Positions 1 through 13,200 of a stretch of 64,000 nucleotides of DNA are shown in pieces; within the stretch, counting starts at the first letter, position 1; each line of letters opens with the position of its first letter. This DNA comes from Mastigias papua (taxonomy: Eukaryota; Cnidaria; Scyphozoa; Rhizostomeae; Mastigiidae). Where the stretch lies: assembly GCA_964019165.1 (NCBI GenBank), contig OZ025276.1, positions 14,193,813-14,257,812 on the forward strand, in the 5' to 3' direction. A program made the translations under genes and the position numbers. The notes under the pieces were generated by a model. That model ran no database searches. It was not told the DNA's origin and saw only the letters and a list, made by a program, of their open reading frames with translations.

Positions 1-805
1 TGGTATAGCTGTCCAGTTATCGCTGGTCACGGAACCATGTTGTGTTGAAGATCCTTCTGTGTAAGGTAAAACCGGGTCTAACCGTTACATTTATAAATTA
101 ATAAATTGTGAATGAAGACCACTCAGTTAGTGAGTCGAATCAGTATTGAAGGTAATGACTATTATTCAATCGCAATATTTAATCTTCCATATAGCAAACT
201 ACATGTCGTCTGAATACCATTCAGCGATTATTGCAAAATTATTATGATATGCCCAAAAAGACAACATACCATGTGTCTCGTGATCTAGGTGGGTTTTGAT
301 GCTAGACAGAGTTCTGACTGGAGAAATATTCACCAGTCAGTGGTGTAGTGTCCCCTCCATAACTGGGGGTGTCCCCTCCATAACTGGGGGTATAGGGCAA
401 TAATTAACCGACAGAAACCATAGCAAAATTGGGGATATCCCAACATCTATGATTCATGAGCAAATTAACACTAATTTATAGGGATCAGTGATTACACCTG
501 AGAGTAGATAATCTCTTATAGTAAAAAGAGGGCACACCATCGTAAGGCCCGCTGCATACCAACAATTTTGAAAGTGTACCCTCTAGAATGGCTTAAAAAC
601 AACCTCATAGACTAAACGTTTACAGAGCAGATTTATCAAATAAGTAATAAAGCATGTAGATTTTACCGACCAAGTTTCAAAGCTGGGGGTGTCATACCAC
701 CCATACACCCCCCACGCGCCACGTCCCAGTCAACAGTAGTAACCTGATTTTGTGAAGTACACTAAATAAGAATACTATCGACAGCTATCGAAGGGAGAGC
801 TTACT
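1..805. other. Left-edge non-coding stretch
   Basis: I see no coding exon here on either strand. A 21-bp unit rich in CCCCTCC and GGGGG is repeated twice at about 350-391. A strong splice-donor-like sequence (GTAAGC on the minus strand) sits at about 800-805, just after the stop of the last visible oxidoreductase exon. I looked on the minus strand for the conserved C-terminal part of that enzyme (a His-Pro-Leu-Gly-Gly type motif) and did not find it. Confidence 0.5.
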
Positions 806-3800
806 TTAGAAGAGTTTTGCTAAAAATGAAATCAGATTCTCTTCAGCTTTGAATGGAGCCACGAAGCTTAAAAATACTGAGAAAATAACCTCGTTTGTTT
901 CTTCGAAGCTTGGATCCACAAGTCTACGTAAACCATCTGACTTATTTTCAGAACTTAACAGCATGGAAACAGCAGATTTCAATGGTGCAGGGAGGGTCAA
1001 ATCTGAAATAATGACATTGTCATCTTTATCCTTCTTACAGTCCGTACATGATTCAATTACTGTCGTGGTGGTCGGTCCTGGATTTCCATCCTGAAATAAA
1101 GAAATATTGAACAAGTAAATTACAAACAAAGTATTCTGTGTATAGATCTGACACACTAATACTGAAAGTAGTTTACAAAAGTCAGATAGTACTTTATGTA
1201 TTGTATATTTTACTTCTCTTTAGCAGACAGATCACATCAAAATCCTTGAAAATCCTTCTTATGACTTCCTACACAGATGCACAATTCTATAAAAAGTAAA
1301 TCATCTGCTATTTGAAGGCATGAAGTAGTTGCAATAAGGTATGTCAAGATATATTCAACGCAACAAAACTAGCTTAAGAAATATCTTTCTGCTCTAACAG
1401 AAATACCTCTAACTTGATAGAGTTTCGGTTATCTTCTTGGCGCAGTCCCACGCATTGTACAGCTTCTGTCAAATTTGCACAAAATCCACTCGTAATTTGG
1501 CTAAATGTGACATTTTGGCCCAATTTCTGCGACACAGCTAGTCCTTTCTCCCTAGATTGAAACAATACCTTAGCAGAGCCAGTAACACCAGCAGCAAGAA
1601 ACACCAACCTGGCTTTCACTGTTTGCATTTTCGTAGAGCCTTTAGAATCTCGATTGAATTCAACTGACCAAAGACCAGTATAAGAATCCCGAGTAATAGA
1701 AGTTGCTTCGACCTAATCGAGAGAATAAAGTAACAGCACTATTACTACAGCATCAGCCCGCGTATAAGAACAAAGGTTTTTAGAACCTGCTAGACTAAAA
1801 CTTTCACTTCAAGCCTCCTGCATAAAACAACCTATTCAGGCCAAAATTCTGGGCTAGGTTTTTATCAGTAGGGTTGCTGTAAAAGTGCAGTGTTAGGAAC
1901 TGCTGGACCAAGACCAACAGTTACTTAAAAGTAACTTGATGTTTCTTCTTTTCTTTTAAGTTTGTATATATTTATGCTATATATATAGTATATTCGGATG
2001 AAATTCGTATGAAAATATTAGAGTCTATTCTAAGAACCACGGTGGCCTAAATTTGCTTTAACTACCATTTAGATAAGAACCCATTTACGCTAAATTGAAG
2101 TATTTAGGTTCTTTTGCGCGGATAATTACTGCACACTTCGGTAAACGCTGCCTTATATAAGGCACTGTATTATAAGGAACATATATGTAGATTGTCAAAA
2201 AAATACTTCTAAAGACAAAATCCCTAAGGAACTTTTGAATTTTGAACACTTTTATCAATGCAAGAACTCCTTCGCAGTCTCATGAAATGTCTGCAATTTA
2301 CGTTGCGAGTGGTTGCTAGAAGGGTTTTCTTTGAGACATTGGTATCATGCCTTAACATATAACACTTGCAATGTTTCTTTGCGTCTGTAAAACTCTCAGG
2401 GATCAACATATGGAGCTAAAATTAAAGAACTGCTAAAGAGCTTTCGGTACTGCTATATGGTCAAAAAAGCTTAAAAACCAGAAACTGTTAAAACTAGGCC
2501 TTGAGCTAAGTTCTTAGCACAAAAGCGAGAAAAGTATAAAGATCAATTTTTTTAACATAATCTACATGTAATATCATCCATCCATGAATGACTTGCACAG
2601 ATGATTATTGGTTAAGCTTTTAAAGAGAGAAATCTTAGCAACGAGTTTGCATATCCTCGGGGATATAATGTGTACACGAAAATTTGTAAAAGAAACTGCA
2701 AGAAATTTTCATGCAGGCTCATGTAGAGAATAGCAAGGGAACAAAATTGATTGATAAAACTGGTTTTCATATTTCAAAAAGTGAACGAATACTTTCCGCC
2801 AAAATCCGCCTATTTTCCTTCTATCATCATAAATGTAAAATTCTGTTCATATATTTTCTCCAACTGAAGTTTAAACAACAGAGACTCTGCAACCATAGAT
2901 TAATCACTTGACAATAGAGTGCCTGAATTCTGCGATAAGTTTATACATAAAATACCATTCTGCTTAAGTACCTCAGTAAATATGTGAGCTCCATGCGCTC
3001 TGGCATCGGCAAGATAGTTCAAGTTCAAAGTATTCTTTGCTCCAATATTGCACCCGGAAAGGCAGTTTCCACATCCATTGCACGCCGGTTGTTCTATTCC
3101 AAATGGATTTGCATGTTTTTGGAAATTTATCCATCTGAAAGAAGGATTGGAGTTGGCATTTAAATTAGGCACTTTAGTGGCCCACTTGTCATAGAAAGAT
3201 AATGGAATCTAAGAACAAAATTAGAAAGGGAGATGAATAGTCAAGTGGCAACATAAAGCACCCCCCGGCCGAACCATGTTTCCAAAGGCCATCGTTATGA
3301 GGGCTCAGAGGCGTAGATAGGAACGTTTGTTCGCTGGGCAAGAAGTGAAGACGTTCCATAAAAACATGACATGCATATTCCTTCTTTCAGGATAGGTCTA
3401 TCTAGGTAGTCAGTCATATAAAAACCTTTCCATTCACGATTTAACAAGTTAGATAGAAAAGAAAAACGACTGCATCACGATCAATTTTTTTGACAGGAAA
3501 GAAATTTCCCACAGAATGACAGTATAGCTGTACCGGGGATGGAGAGTTTCACCTCCCCGGACCCCCTCTATTTACACCATTGATGAGGACTGTACTTGTC
3601 ATACAAGTGAAAAAAGACTTGGTGATTACGTTTTATAGTACTTTTTCAAGACAATGGAAGCTGACGTATACAAAGCGAAAGAATATGTAGAACTTCTCCC
3701 TTCTAAAAATACTGTCAGTCATAGGCAAAGTTGACGGAGTGTCACTATATATAAAAAGGTTTTGGCTCTCAAATGCAAAGAGACTTACAGGGGTAATCTC

Positions 3801-4937
3801 TTGATGTGGTTTCCCAAGTCTTCTATATCAGCTCCACAAACAGACTCAGCTCCTTTGCTAAAAACTTTGTTTTTCTGAAGCTCACTGTATGGGGGTGAAG
3901 TTGGCCATATTCGGGGGGTAAGGGCTGCGTTCACATGGCCTGCGTCGACGTTATAGATCTTGTCAATGTCTTTACGTAGCAAAGATGGCCACTGACGACC
4001 TTGAATCATTTCTTTGTTTGGTTCATAACATACAGCTGAGTCAATTAGCGATCGTCCGCCTATTCCCACGCCAGATATGACAGTCACACCATCGCCAATC
4101 TGAACATCAAATAGGCACGACTTTGCTCCTAGACATGAAGAGGAGTTGAAAAGAGTCATAGCCATAAATTTAAAAAAAGGGAATTTTATATCAAATGTAC
4201 CAAGAAGCAGTGATCACACCCCTGGGCAGTTTCTCTATAAAAAGCAAATAGTTTTACAATAATAGTTTCCACTAATTGCTGCTGGACAACAGTCGACAAT
4301 GGACATCAATTTAGCAGTGTTGCACCCCCCTCCCCGCAGCTACCCACTTCCTACGCCTATGACCATATCCAAGAATATGCGCTATAGAGAAGAGAAACTG
4401 ATTCAATATTTTCAATTTAGACGAATGTTCAGTCTTGATTTGACTTCTCTTAACAAAAAAATGAAGATATGACGTTTACTTTGGAGCATCTTGTAGCTTT
4501 CCTCCTGGTTCCATCTAGAATTTATTAAGAATACTGGCAATCTATAATATTTCATTAACATCTTGATAAGATATAAATTACCAAATTGCTGTGTACTTCC
4601 ATGCACCCCATGGCATGATCTTGTAATTTGTTCTTAAATTTTATAAATTTTTTATTCGAATATAAAACAAAAATTACTAAATTTTTTACCGGAAAGTTCT
4701 TTTCCTTGCTTAGTGACATGCATGTTGCCCCTCAGCTGTGAGAACGTATTTGGAAAGTCTCCAGGAAGCCATTCCTTTCCTTTCTCAAGGACACAAACCC
4801 CCTGGTTTGCTCGGGCTGCCCTACACGCCGCAACTGCACCACCATAGCCTGATCCTATGACAATGACGTCATATATTGCATGGATGAGTTGATCATTGCA
4901 AGAGAGTCTTGGAAACGAATTAGTGATTGTGGCTCCT
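806..4937 (-). CDS. GMC / cholesterol-oxidase-like FAD oxidoreductase (partial, 5 exons)
   Basis: Exons 5'->3': 4690-4937, 3789-4128, 2972-3134, about 1452-1712 (donor uncertain, 1452 or 1461) and 806-1090. Junctions are in phase. The first visible exon carries the FAD-binding Rossmann start YDVIVIGSGYGGAVAACRAA. The second carries the GMC-like SGVGIGGRSLID. The third carries QPACNGCGNCLSGCNIGAKN, the Cys-rich stretch typical of bacterial-type cholesterol oxidases of the GMC superfamily. The fourth carries VFLAAGVTGSAKVLF, the second dinucleotide-contact motif. The fifth carries NPGPTTTTVIES. Acceptor 3134 was chosen over 3212 because only it restores the frame and gives RLPLWINF. The family flavin-oxidises sterol or alcohol hydroxyls, but the substrate here is unknown. 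Odd points: the first exon begins mid-codon, so an upstream exon is missing; the last frame stops at 806-808, immediately before a good donor; and the C-terminal catalytic region is not seen. It could be a gene running off the window or a decayed copy. Confidence 0.72.
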
Positions 4938-5395
4938 CTAGATGAAAACAAGAAAATGAATGCATACTGTTAAGCGGGGAAATAGAGGTTCAGTAATGTA
5001 GAGTATTTGCATGCAAAAATTTGAGTGAAAATTCCATTTTTTCTGAAAAATTGTGAAAACTGTGAAAATTTTTCTTTTTCTTTAATATATGATATTTCTT
5101 AGATTTTAAGTATTGTAAATAGTTGGTTTGAATTAGTTTTTTTATAACTATGTATTATACCAACTGTAAAGAATTTTATATTAATAATAATTTTGAACAG
5201 GTTGGAGGAAACCGAAGTTTAATAGTGAATTTGAAAATTAGGGTGATGACCAATAAAGGTAACATTTTCTTCTTGATTTTCTTTTGATGACAATTCCAGT
5301 TAATTAAGACATTCCGTTACTATTTCGGTACTACCAGAATTGCTTATACGTTTGCTTAAGAACAAGGCGGGTCGCACCACGACGAGCTCGTAAAC

Positions 5396-5534
5396 CCCGG
5401 CCAAACGATGCAACATTTAGTGCAACATTTGTTGCAGACCTAATGCTGCACATTTGCTGCAGGATGTCGCATCAAGCTTGAAAACCGTCAAAATTGCTGC
5501 ACCGTGCAACACGATGTTGCATCGTTTGGCCGGG
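5396..5534. mobile_element. Small MITE-like inverted-repeat element
   Basis: A 20-bp perfect terminal inverted repeat, CCCGGCCAAACGATGCAACA, occupies 5396-5415 and 5515-5534. The 99-bp interior is rich in TGCAACA/TGTTGCA words and has no coding capacity. Size and structure fit a non-autonomous DNA transposon or fold-back. No clear target-site duplication was confirmed, so the superfamily is unknown. Confidence 0.65.
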
Positions 5535-7299
5535 TCATGCAACATTTGCTAAAGTATGCATGCACATAGCAGGTACGATAAACAAAAGACGTCAGAAATG
5601 AGCACAGCTACCATTAAAACACAATCTAATTCCTTTTTATATCGATGAGCATGGTATTGGAACCGCTTAATTAGTAGCTCAATAGATGAACCGATGCAAA
5701 GTGATAAATTCCTCATATTCAATTTATTTCATTTATGGTGCTTTCCTTACATCAAGAAAGCAATCAATTAGTTAGGAATTAAATCCCTGAATTTACCACA
5801 ACTAGCAAAACGAATTCGTACGGCCTTCTGAAAAAGTGATTTGGGACGAATGAACCACCGTCAAGAAAATCAAAAAGTGTAAATCAATAGGGTGTGTTTA
5901 AATTGTAATATCTGTTGGAAAATACGATAAGAAAATACACATCCCCTTAAGCAACATAAGCGACTATTACACCCAAAATGGACGTGAAGAGCCTTGAGGT
6001 TTGGTAACTGTGAAGGCACGTAATTATGGTGGGATTTTAGGGTGTCGAGACCTATGGTCTTTTCCTCACCTCAAGACAAAGATGAAAATGCCTTTTCTCT
6101 TTGACCTTTGCTAAGTGATCGCTTATATCATCGCTAAACTTAAAAGTAAAGAAATGATGAAAATGCTTGCAAGTGCAATATTTCTTCTGCTTCTAAATCT
6201 GAAAGAATATCTATATATAATCCTTATCAAAAAACTTGGTTTTTTTGTAGATAACACCCAATGCCTTCGAGAATTCTTAGTGGCGCCCCTGGTGTGTGGT
6301 ACACTGATATATCAAAAAATGTTCCATAATTTGTTCCCATAGATCTGCCACGCGTCATCCATTTTTCTGACGTCCTACAGATAGCTCGCCGCAATGACAC
6401 TCACGACTCACCGCAGTCGGCGACTCCATTATCAAAGGCACTAATCAAATACAGAGATATCCTGCCGCATCGCCGGTTGAATGCGAAATTATATAAAGCA
6501 ATACACAAGATACAAAACACAGCACTCATCAGGGACATACATACAGAGATGAAGACATCAAGTGTGAATGGCAAAACAACTGGAGACTAACAAAATTACA
6601 CAAGGTAAATAAATATTTAATAAGTAGATGGGAGCGAGCTCATTTGTAAATCTATATGCCCTTCACGCTCAACAACAATACTAGACTCCAGTACTTGGCA
6701 ACATCGTAAACAAACAACTTCAAGATTAGGAGTTTGCTGCTTGTTCAAATATTAAGCATATTTATTAATCTGATATATTACGTTAGGGGCGAAGCACGAT
6801 CAAAGATAAACAATACGACAAAACAAACAAAACATTGTTTGTTATACTCACGATTCCATCTTGCAGGGCTCCCAAATGTTTGCCTCCACAGATCAATATG
6901 CTTTACTGTTCTATTCTGCTACAGCAGAATTCCAAGCGTCCCAACAAAGCTGGGTAAAAAGTCTGGATTCACATTTTCCCGTTTCTATTCCAAGAGTATT
7001 CAGCTCATGATTCGTGTTCGAGTAAATGAGAAGATAAATGTTTTTTCTACGATGGTATGTGAATCTATAGTGTCATCTACAATGGTTAAAACAGAGCTTT
7101 AGACAAAGTGAATGGGAACTGAATTGAATTAGCTGACGCAAACGACTTGCATTCAAAATACTCCAAGCGATCATCATGCTAGTTGTTATGACATAAGTAT
7201 TGTGTCAATCTCATTGCTTGGTTGCTTCGGCAACGCTCATCAGGAAAACAGGTAGTAATACAAGAGTCTGCAAATTTCCTCTGGTATATTCTGTCCACT

Positions 7300-8350
7300 G
7301 TGTCCTCTGACATCAGCATAGTTGACCTTTCAACGAGTGGCGCTGACTTTTATCCTTGATCTTCCTCGTCTCTTTTCTCTTCCCTTTCTATTTGGCTGTA
7401 TGGGCATAGGCGGGCTCTACATTTAGGGTACTGCAAAGTAGCCACCCAACTCATTTGATATTTTGCCAGAATGAGCTGTCGTCTCACCCTATGAAGCTGC
7501 AGCTATTTTTGGGAAAAACTATTTTTTTCTGAAAAAATTGCCCGAATGAAATAGATATCTGCCCAGCTGGGAGGAATGCAGTCCTCCCAGCCCCCCACCT
7601 CCTATGCCTATGGCGGTGAGTTAAACAGAATCCAGCATATCATACCTTGGTTTCTGGCATCAGTAAAATTGACCTTTCAATGAGTGTAGCATACAGAATT
7701 TGACTGCTGTCTTATTTTCTTCTTCACTTTCCTCCTGGTTTCTTTCCTCTCCCCTTTCCATTTCGCTGTAAGTTTGCTAAAGGTCTTCACATCATACTTT
7801 GGTTTCTGACCTTTCTATGTGCCAAAAACAGAATTTTGCTGACCTTTGTGCTCCTTTTCTTTTTCATTTTTCTCCTGCTCTTGGCTTCTTTTCTTTTCTC
7901 TCTTCATTTGGCTGCGAGTGAGCTAGAGTCATGCAGGTCATTATTTGGCTTTTGACTTTTGACATCAGTAAAATTGACCTATCTTTGACAGCAACAAGCT
8001 GACTTTGGTAGACTTTTATCTTCTTTTCTTCTTCCTTTTCCTCCTGGCTTCTTTTCTCTCTCTTTCGACCTGGCTGTAAGTTTGTAAAGGGCCTGCACAT
8101 CATACCAATTTGCATTCTGGCATCAGTAAAATTGGCCTTTCTAAGAGTGTCATAAACTGAGTTAGACTAACGTCTTCTTCTTTTCTTCTTAACTTTTCTC
8201 CTGGCTTCTTATCTTCTCATTTGATTTTGAGTTCGCTAGAGTCCTGCACTTCATAATTTGGCTTCTGGTACCAGCAAAATTGATCTTCCTCTTTCGCTGA
8301 CTGTTTCTTCTGTGTTTCTTCCTCATTTTCCTCCTCGTCTTTTTGTACAT
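7300..8350. repeat. Degenerate ~155-bp minisatellite, six units, one interrupted
   Basis: A unit beginning with a variant of TGGCATCAGTAAAATTGACC recurs at about 7309, 7657, 7807, 7961, 8118 and 8267. Each unit continues with a pyrimidine-rich TTTTCTTC/CCTCCTGG block and a GGCTGTAAGTTTG-like segment. Later units are spaced 149-157 bp. The first and second are pushed apart by an insertion at about 7400-7617. The minus-strand open frames in this stretch (Lys/Glu-rich) are by-products of the pyrimidine-rich repeat and are not genes. Confidence 0.75.
7400..7617. mobile_element. Probable transposon fragment inserted in the minisatellite
   Basis: This 218-bp block has no counterpart in the other minisatellite units. 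Its ends are roughly inverted: a GGCATAGGCGG-like left end near 7404 and a CCTCCTATGCCTATGGCGG right end near 7600. Similar CATAGGCG-type ends occur elsewhere in the window, for example near 13205. It is non-coding. I infer a non-autonomous element, but the exact ends are uncertain. Confidence 0.45.
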
Positions 8351-10241
8351 GCACCATTTTCCTTTCATTCCCAAAAACGGTAAATAATTCTTCGAGCACT
8401 CTGCTTCCAAATAGTCGCCTCTCCACTTTAGTCCAACTTCTGAACAAATTGTTGAATTTTCACAAAAATAAACATTTATTACATACTAACTTATTTCATA
8501 TTTTAATGTTTCATCGTGAAATAAAGTCACGGTCTACAATGTGATTACTGCAAACTTCAACCATTTTTTTCACCTCAGCACATACTTCAATTTAAATGAA
8601 CAATGTAAAGCCGGGAATACCCCTGTTCGTTGCCACACCCTTGATATATATTCATACAAAGGTGTATTAAAAACTGTGAAAAGGCTGTGAAAACACGCAC
8701 CAAAAGTTCGCCATTATTTATCTGGCATATTTCTTTGCAATCAGTCGGCAATCCTCTGAAGCAACACAAAGTTCAATGGCTATATCTCAAATTCTGAATT
8801 ACCAACAATGCATTCAAAGACAAGACTGGACACTTTCCAAATGGTCAATGTTATCGACTTCCTCATATCACGTATCGACGAGTACATTGCCAGAATGTCT
8901 CCCATACATTCCAATATAACAAACACAACTGCGTAGTTTTGTCCATCTTCTATTGCAGGTCTCGTCCTATATTTGAAATTCCTAGATCGCCTACGTAAAA
9001 AGACCCCAAGATCTTCATGCTACGCGTTTCCAGGAAGTTATCACCCTCACTTGTCGTATCCATTTTCTGCAGATATTCACAAAGACTTGTCAAACAAACT
9101 GCCACACAATAAAAGCTGTCCCAAACTTTCACAAAACACAAACTATCACATAAAGTATACTGTCACATAATTTGGTTCCAATACCCTCAGAATCCGTTTA
9201 GTGGTGCTGCACTACTAGGCGCAACAGAAAACTTATACCAGTTTCGGTATCCCGACGCCTCAAAATTATTTACGCCTCAAAAATACACATTATCCTCTGA
9301 ATACGGGATCAAGGTATATCGCTCAAACGACCGCACCTTTCTCGTCATAAAAAATCTAATTCATTATTTATATGGTATTTCCGTTTCTGTCTTGTTTACT
9401 ACACTAATGTTCATTTTCATTTCAATTACAAATATTTATACACGAAATACCCTTCAGCTATAAATATATTAAATAATAAAACAAATTATCCTAGATAAAA
9501 GTAAAAAAAGGAAAAATTACTATAAAACTAAGGCTGGTCTTCCAGGGTGTCGTGTTTGGTTTTTTTTCAGCTCATCAAGTAGATTTTCAATTGTTTTTTG
9601 AAGTGGTTTAACGTGTAATTAAGCACTTTGCTGTATTCATTTCCACTGGGTATAAATTATCAGCTTGTGCAAATGCATATGTACGCATTCACTTTAAAAA
9701 CAAAAATTAATCATAGGCTGCCAGAGGAAACGGTAAAGTTCCAAAGACGGGCAGAGGAATGCCTGCATTGAATACCAATCATGATAGGCCGGGCGGGTCC
9801 GCATTTTTGCTTCATCTGTAGCACAAAGGACTTGGCGCAAGCCGCCATGCATGTGCTAAGCATGAACATATCGCTAAAATACCAACATGAAAAACGTCAC
9901 TCTCTTCTTGTGTCTCTAAATCTTTTCCTGCATTGTAGAATTGCTAATCCTACTATCCAAAAGGCTTCGAGTGCTGTTTAGAAGCATTAGCACTCGCAAG
10001 AAAAGACGCCCGCTGAGGGTTGTCCGAATAAATACATTTACTTCATACATTTGCCGAGATGAGATTATGGGTCTGATACAAAACTCGACCTCAATCAGCT
10101 TAGAATCTGCTATATAAGAGAACGCAGTATTAATGATAAAACAGGATTTGAGAGAGCAGCTTTGATAGTGCATCTCCTTAACGACAGATAGTACGTGATC
10201 AGAGGACGCAATTGGTAATTTGAAGTTCGCTACGTGACAAG

Positions 10242-13200
10242 ATGGACAAGATGGATTACCTCAAGCTGCCAACAATGCAGGACGTTCTAGGGAAAGTAGT
10301 TACAAAACAGGATAGCAGAGGGCAAACGAAAACAGAGGCTGCAAGTAAAGTTACTGGAAAGCAAGAAGGGCTCGTCAGAGTCAACTCAAAACAAGATATG
10401 CTGAGCAAACGCCCCGATGTGAGGATACTGTTTCTTGGGGCTAAGAACGTTGGCAAAACAGGTTAGTTCCCAGTTGTTTTTCGTAACTCAGTTGTCATTC
10501 TGGAATCTGCTGAAGTATCTGCTTGTCACAGGCAAGATCATACAAATCGTACAATAAAACGACCAAATAGTGATAAAAGAGCCATGGGGGACTGGGGGAT
10601 CAGGCCCCCAGTTCTCTTCATGATCAGGTTGTTCAATTCGTGCGAAATGGAGTAGAGAAAGCTGGAGAAGATGGGAGACTTCTAGCAAAGTCTAATTCTG
10701 TGATATATCATTTCAATGCTCTTTGTTTCTCTTTAGCCGTGTATTCTGTTGTACGCTGTCTGTACTGAATGCCCTGTCCATCCAAGGTTGTGGTCCGTAA
10801 AAAGGCATGGCCTACTAAAGCCCCCAGTCTGTGGAGCTTGGCACCACCCCTGCTACGAATCTTAATTTTCATTGAAACTTTCACAGAAGATTACGTCGCA
10901 ATATGAAATTAGTATTGCCTCTAAAGTGAACAGCAATTGTAAATGTTGTAAAGTGTCCAGTGTTACAGAAAAACACATAAATTAGATCAAATCCTTTATG
11001 GAAGGTAAGCCTCAAGAATGGGGAACTGATATGTTCCCCAAACAATAAAAATAGCGGAAACAACTCATTGTCATATGTTTTTTACAAGATATGCCAAGAT
11101 ATAAAACTCTCAGAAGGGCATTGGACCTCTCCTTTGCACTAAACATTTATGCGTTGTGCTATTGTAATGATTTTTACACTAAATGAGTTTTTTCTCGAAT
11201 ATCCTCAGCACTGATTGTTCGATTTGTTACAAAACGATACATAGGAGAATATGATCAGACAAAAGGTATGTACGGTTTTAATTACAAGAATTATTTTAGT
11301 AAAAAAATACGGTCTGGCGATAAGAGACAAATAAGTAGCAGCTGAAAACTTCCCTTTACTTTGGGATATCATTGGCAGAGCCTACAGTGATTACAAAATC
11401 TCATCTATACGATCAGTGTACAGTATAGACATGGATGGATTTGGAGATGGAATAAAAACTGACTACTGTTTGGGCCAGGAATGGATCCAACAGACTACAA
11501 AAGAAATCCAAATAGATTTGTTTCTCTACACCGTACTCCAAGGGTCGGATATCTGTCATGTGGACCGAATCTAATGGTTCGTTACATATGCAAGGAACAT
11601 TGTAACAATGCATTGTCACTGTAAGCCCCAGTGAATCCGTTCCCATTGAAAGGGAGTGCAAATATTCTTCCAACCTGATGCTGCTAACCACATGTTACAG
11701 AGACTCTAGTCGACTCTAGAAGCAATATATGGACAGTAGCAAGGAGGGCCCTTGAAATCTTTGGGAGCGAAGGATTTACAAATTGCTGACAGAACTGGGC
11801 TTGGTTCTCATAATTGAAGAATAGTTGTTTAAACTCTTAATCACTGAGCTCAATTTGTTGATAAATTGTTGACATTTTTAAATGTAACGAATTCATGAGC
11901 TGTCTGCTACGCTGCAGCACCTGATTTCTCCTCTTAGGTTCATAGAATACAAATAAGTTAGAAATTTGCCGACAAGAATGGCAATTTTTTCAATTTATTT
12001 GCTAATTGAATTTTTGTTTGGGGGTGTGGCACCCTAATAGAGAAGCAAAGCATGGATAATAGTTCCTCTTCATCTAAGTAAAATGTAAAGAGAACAGCCA
12101 CCCATCTTGTCTTAATGTCATTTAGTGAACAGAAATATTTCAACTACATAAGGTTAGTATACTTGGTTCTGTAATTGCTATCCCAAGAGTGTTCTGCAAA
12201 AGTTCTCGGGGAATCTTCTTAACCTACAGCCCTGGGAAAAACTGAAAATTGAACAAGAGAGCTGAGTCATCTTTTAAACATCCCAAAATAGCAGAACACT
12301 GAAATGATCATGATACTAATTGCTATGTTTCAGATGCAAGTTACATGAAACAGATAACTATCAATGCACAAGAGGTGACCATAGAAATGATGGATCCACA
12401 ATCTCCGGTATGTTTTAGTCAAGTTATATTCGAACAAAGCATATTCTAAAATTGTAACTATATGGGGACGCCCTCTGGCCCCTCGTAATACCAACGGCTT
12501 TGACCAACCGCTTTCCCTATGGCTACAGTCGAAATTGAAAGTATAGATCTTTTCTGTACTGTATGTAGTAAAGGACTTGCATATCTTTCATCAATTTAGG
12601 CCTCTTTTCTGCAAGTTGTCCAAATATCTTACAAAATGCCCTGCACCAGGACGAAGTTCACATCGCACATGTATCATGGTTAAAAAAATGATCTGTGGGG
12701 AGGATTTGATGTACATTTACAGCATTTGAGCGAATTGCGCCCACTTAGCAATGGAAGTTTGCTAAAAACTAGTGCATATGAAGAAAGCTTAATATAACAT
12801 ACAAAAATACGTAGAAAAATTTTGTGTTCGAGCCAAGGGATAAAGAAATTTGTCTGTTACTTCTTCCAGATACTCGGAAACATTAGCAACTCAAAAGATG
12901 CAGATGTGGAGTTTTCATGAAAATGCTCCCCCCAAATCGCCCAAATCATCCCCAAAACCTAGTTTCTACTTAGTCAAAGGAAAGCACTGACCATGATTTT
13001 TATCAATGACTGGGGTATTTATGACCATGAAACGGTTTAAAAATTCTCAGGTATGTTCATTGTGAATTCAAATAGGATCATTACTGGCACTCCATATGAT
13101 GGAGGACAAATCGTTATCAATTCTCAATCTTGATCTTCCCCTGGCGGGAATTGCATCTAAGCCACTGATGTAAATACCTGACTGAAGCACCCAATGCTCC

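Larger units (their letters stand above)
4938..10241. other. Intergenic region between oxidoreductase and GTPase genes
   Basis: No exon could be supported. The 5' exon of the minus-strand oxidoreductase probably lies here but I could not identify it. The stretch contains a small MITE-like element (5396-5534) and a degenerate minisatellite with an insertion (7300-8350). The rest is unannotated AT-rich sequence. Open frames here are short and lack homology I recognise. Confidence 0.5.

Noticed and set aside
3135..3212. Acceptor at 3212 for the third oxidoreductase exon
   Set aside because: Using it shifts the frame and reaches a stop quickly. The acceptor after TTCTTTCAG (exon end 3134) keeps the frame and the family sequence.
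8189..8447. Lys/Glu-rich minus-strand frames
   Set aside because: Complement of the pyrimidine-rich minisatellite units at 7300-8350.
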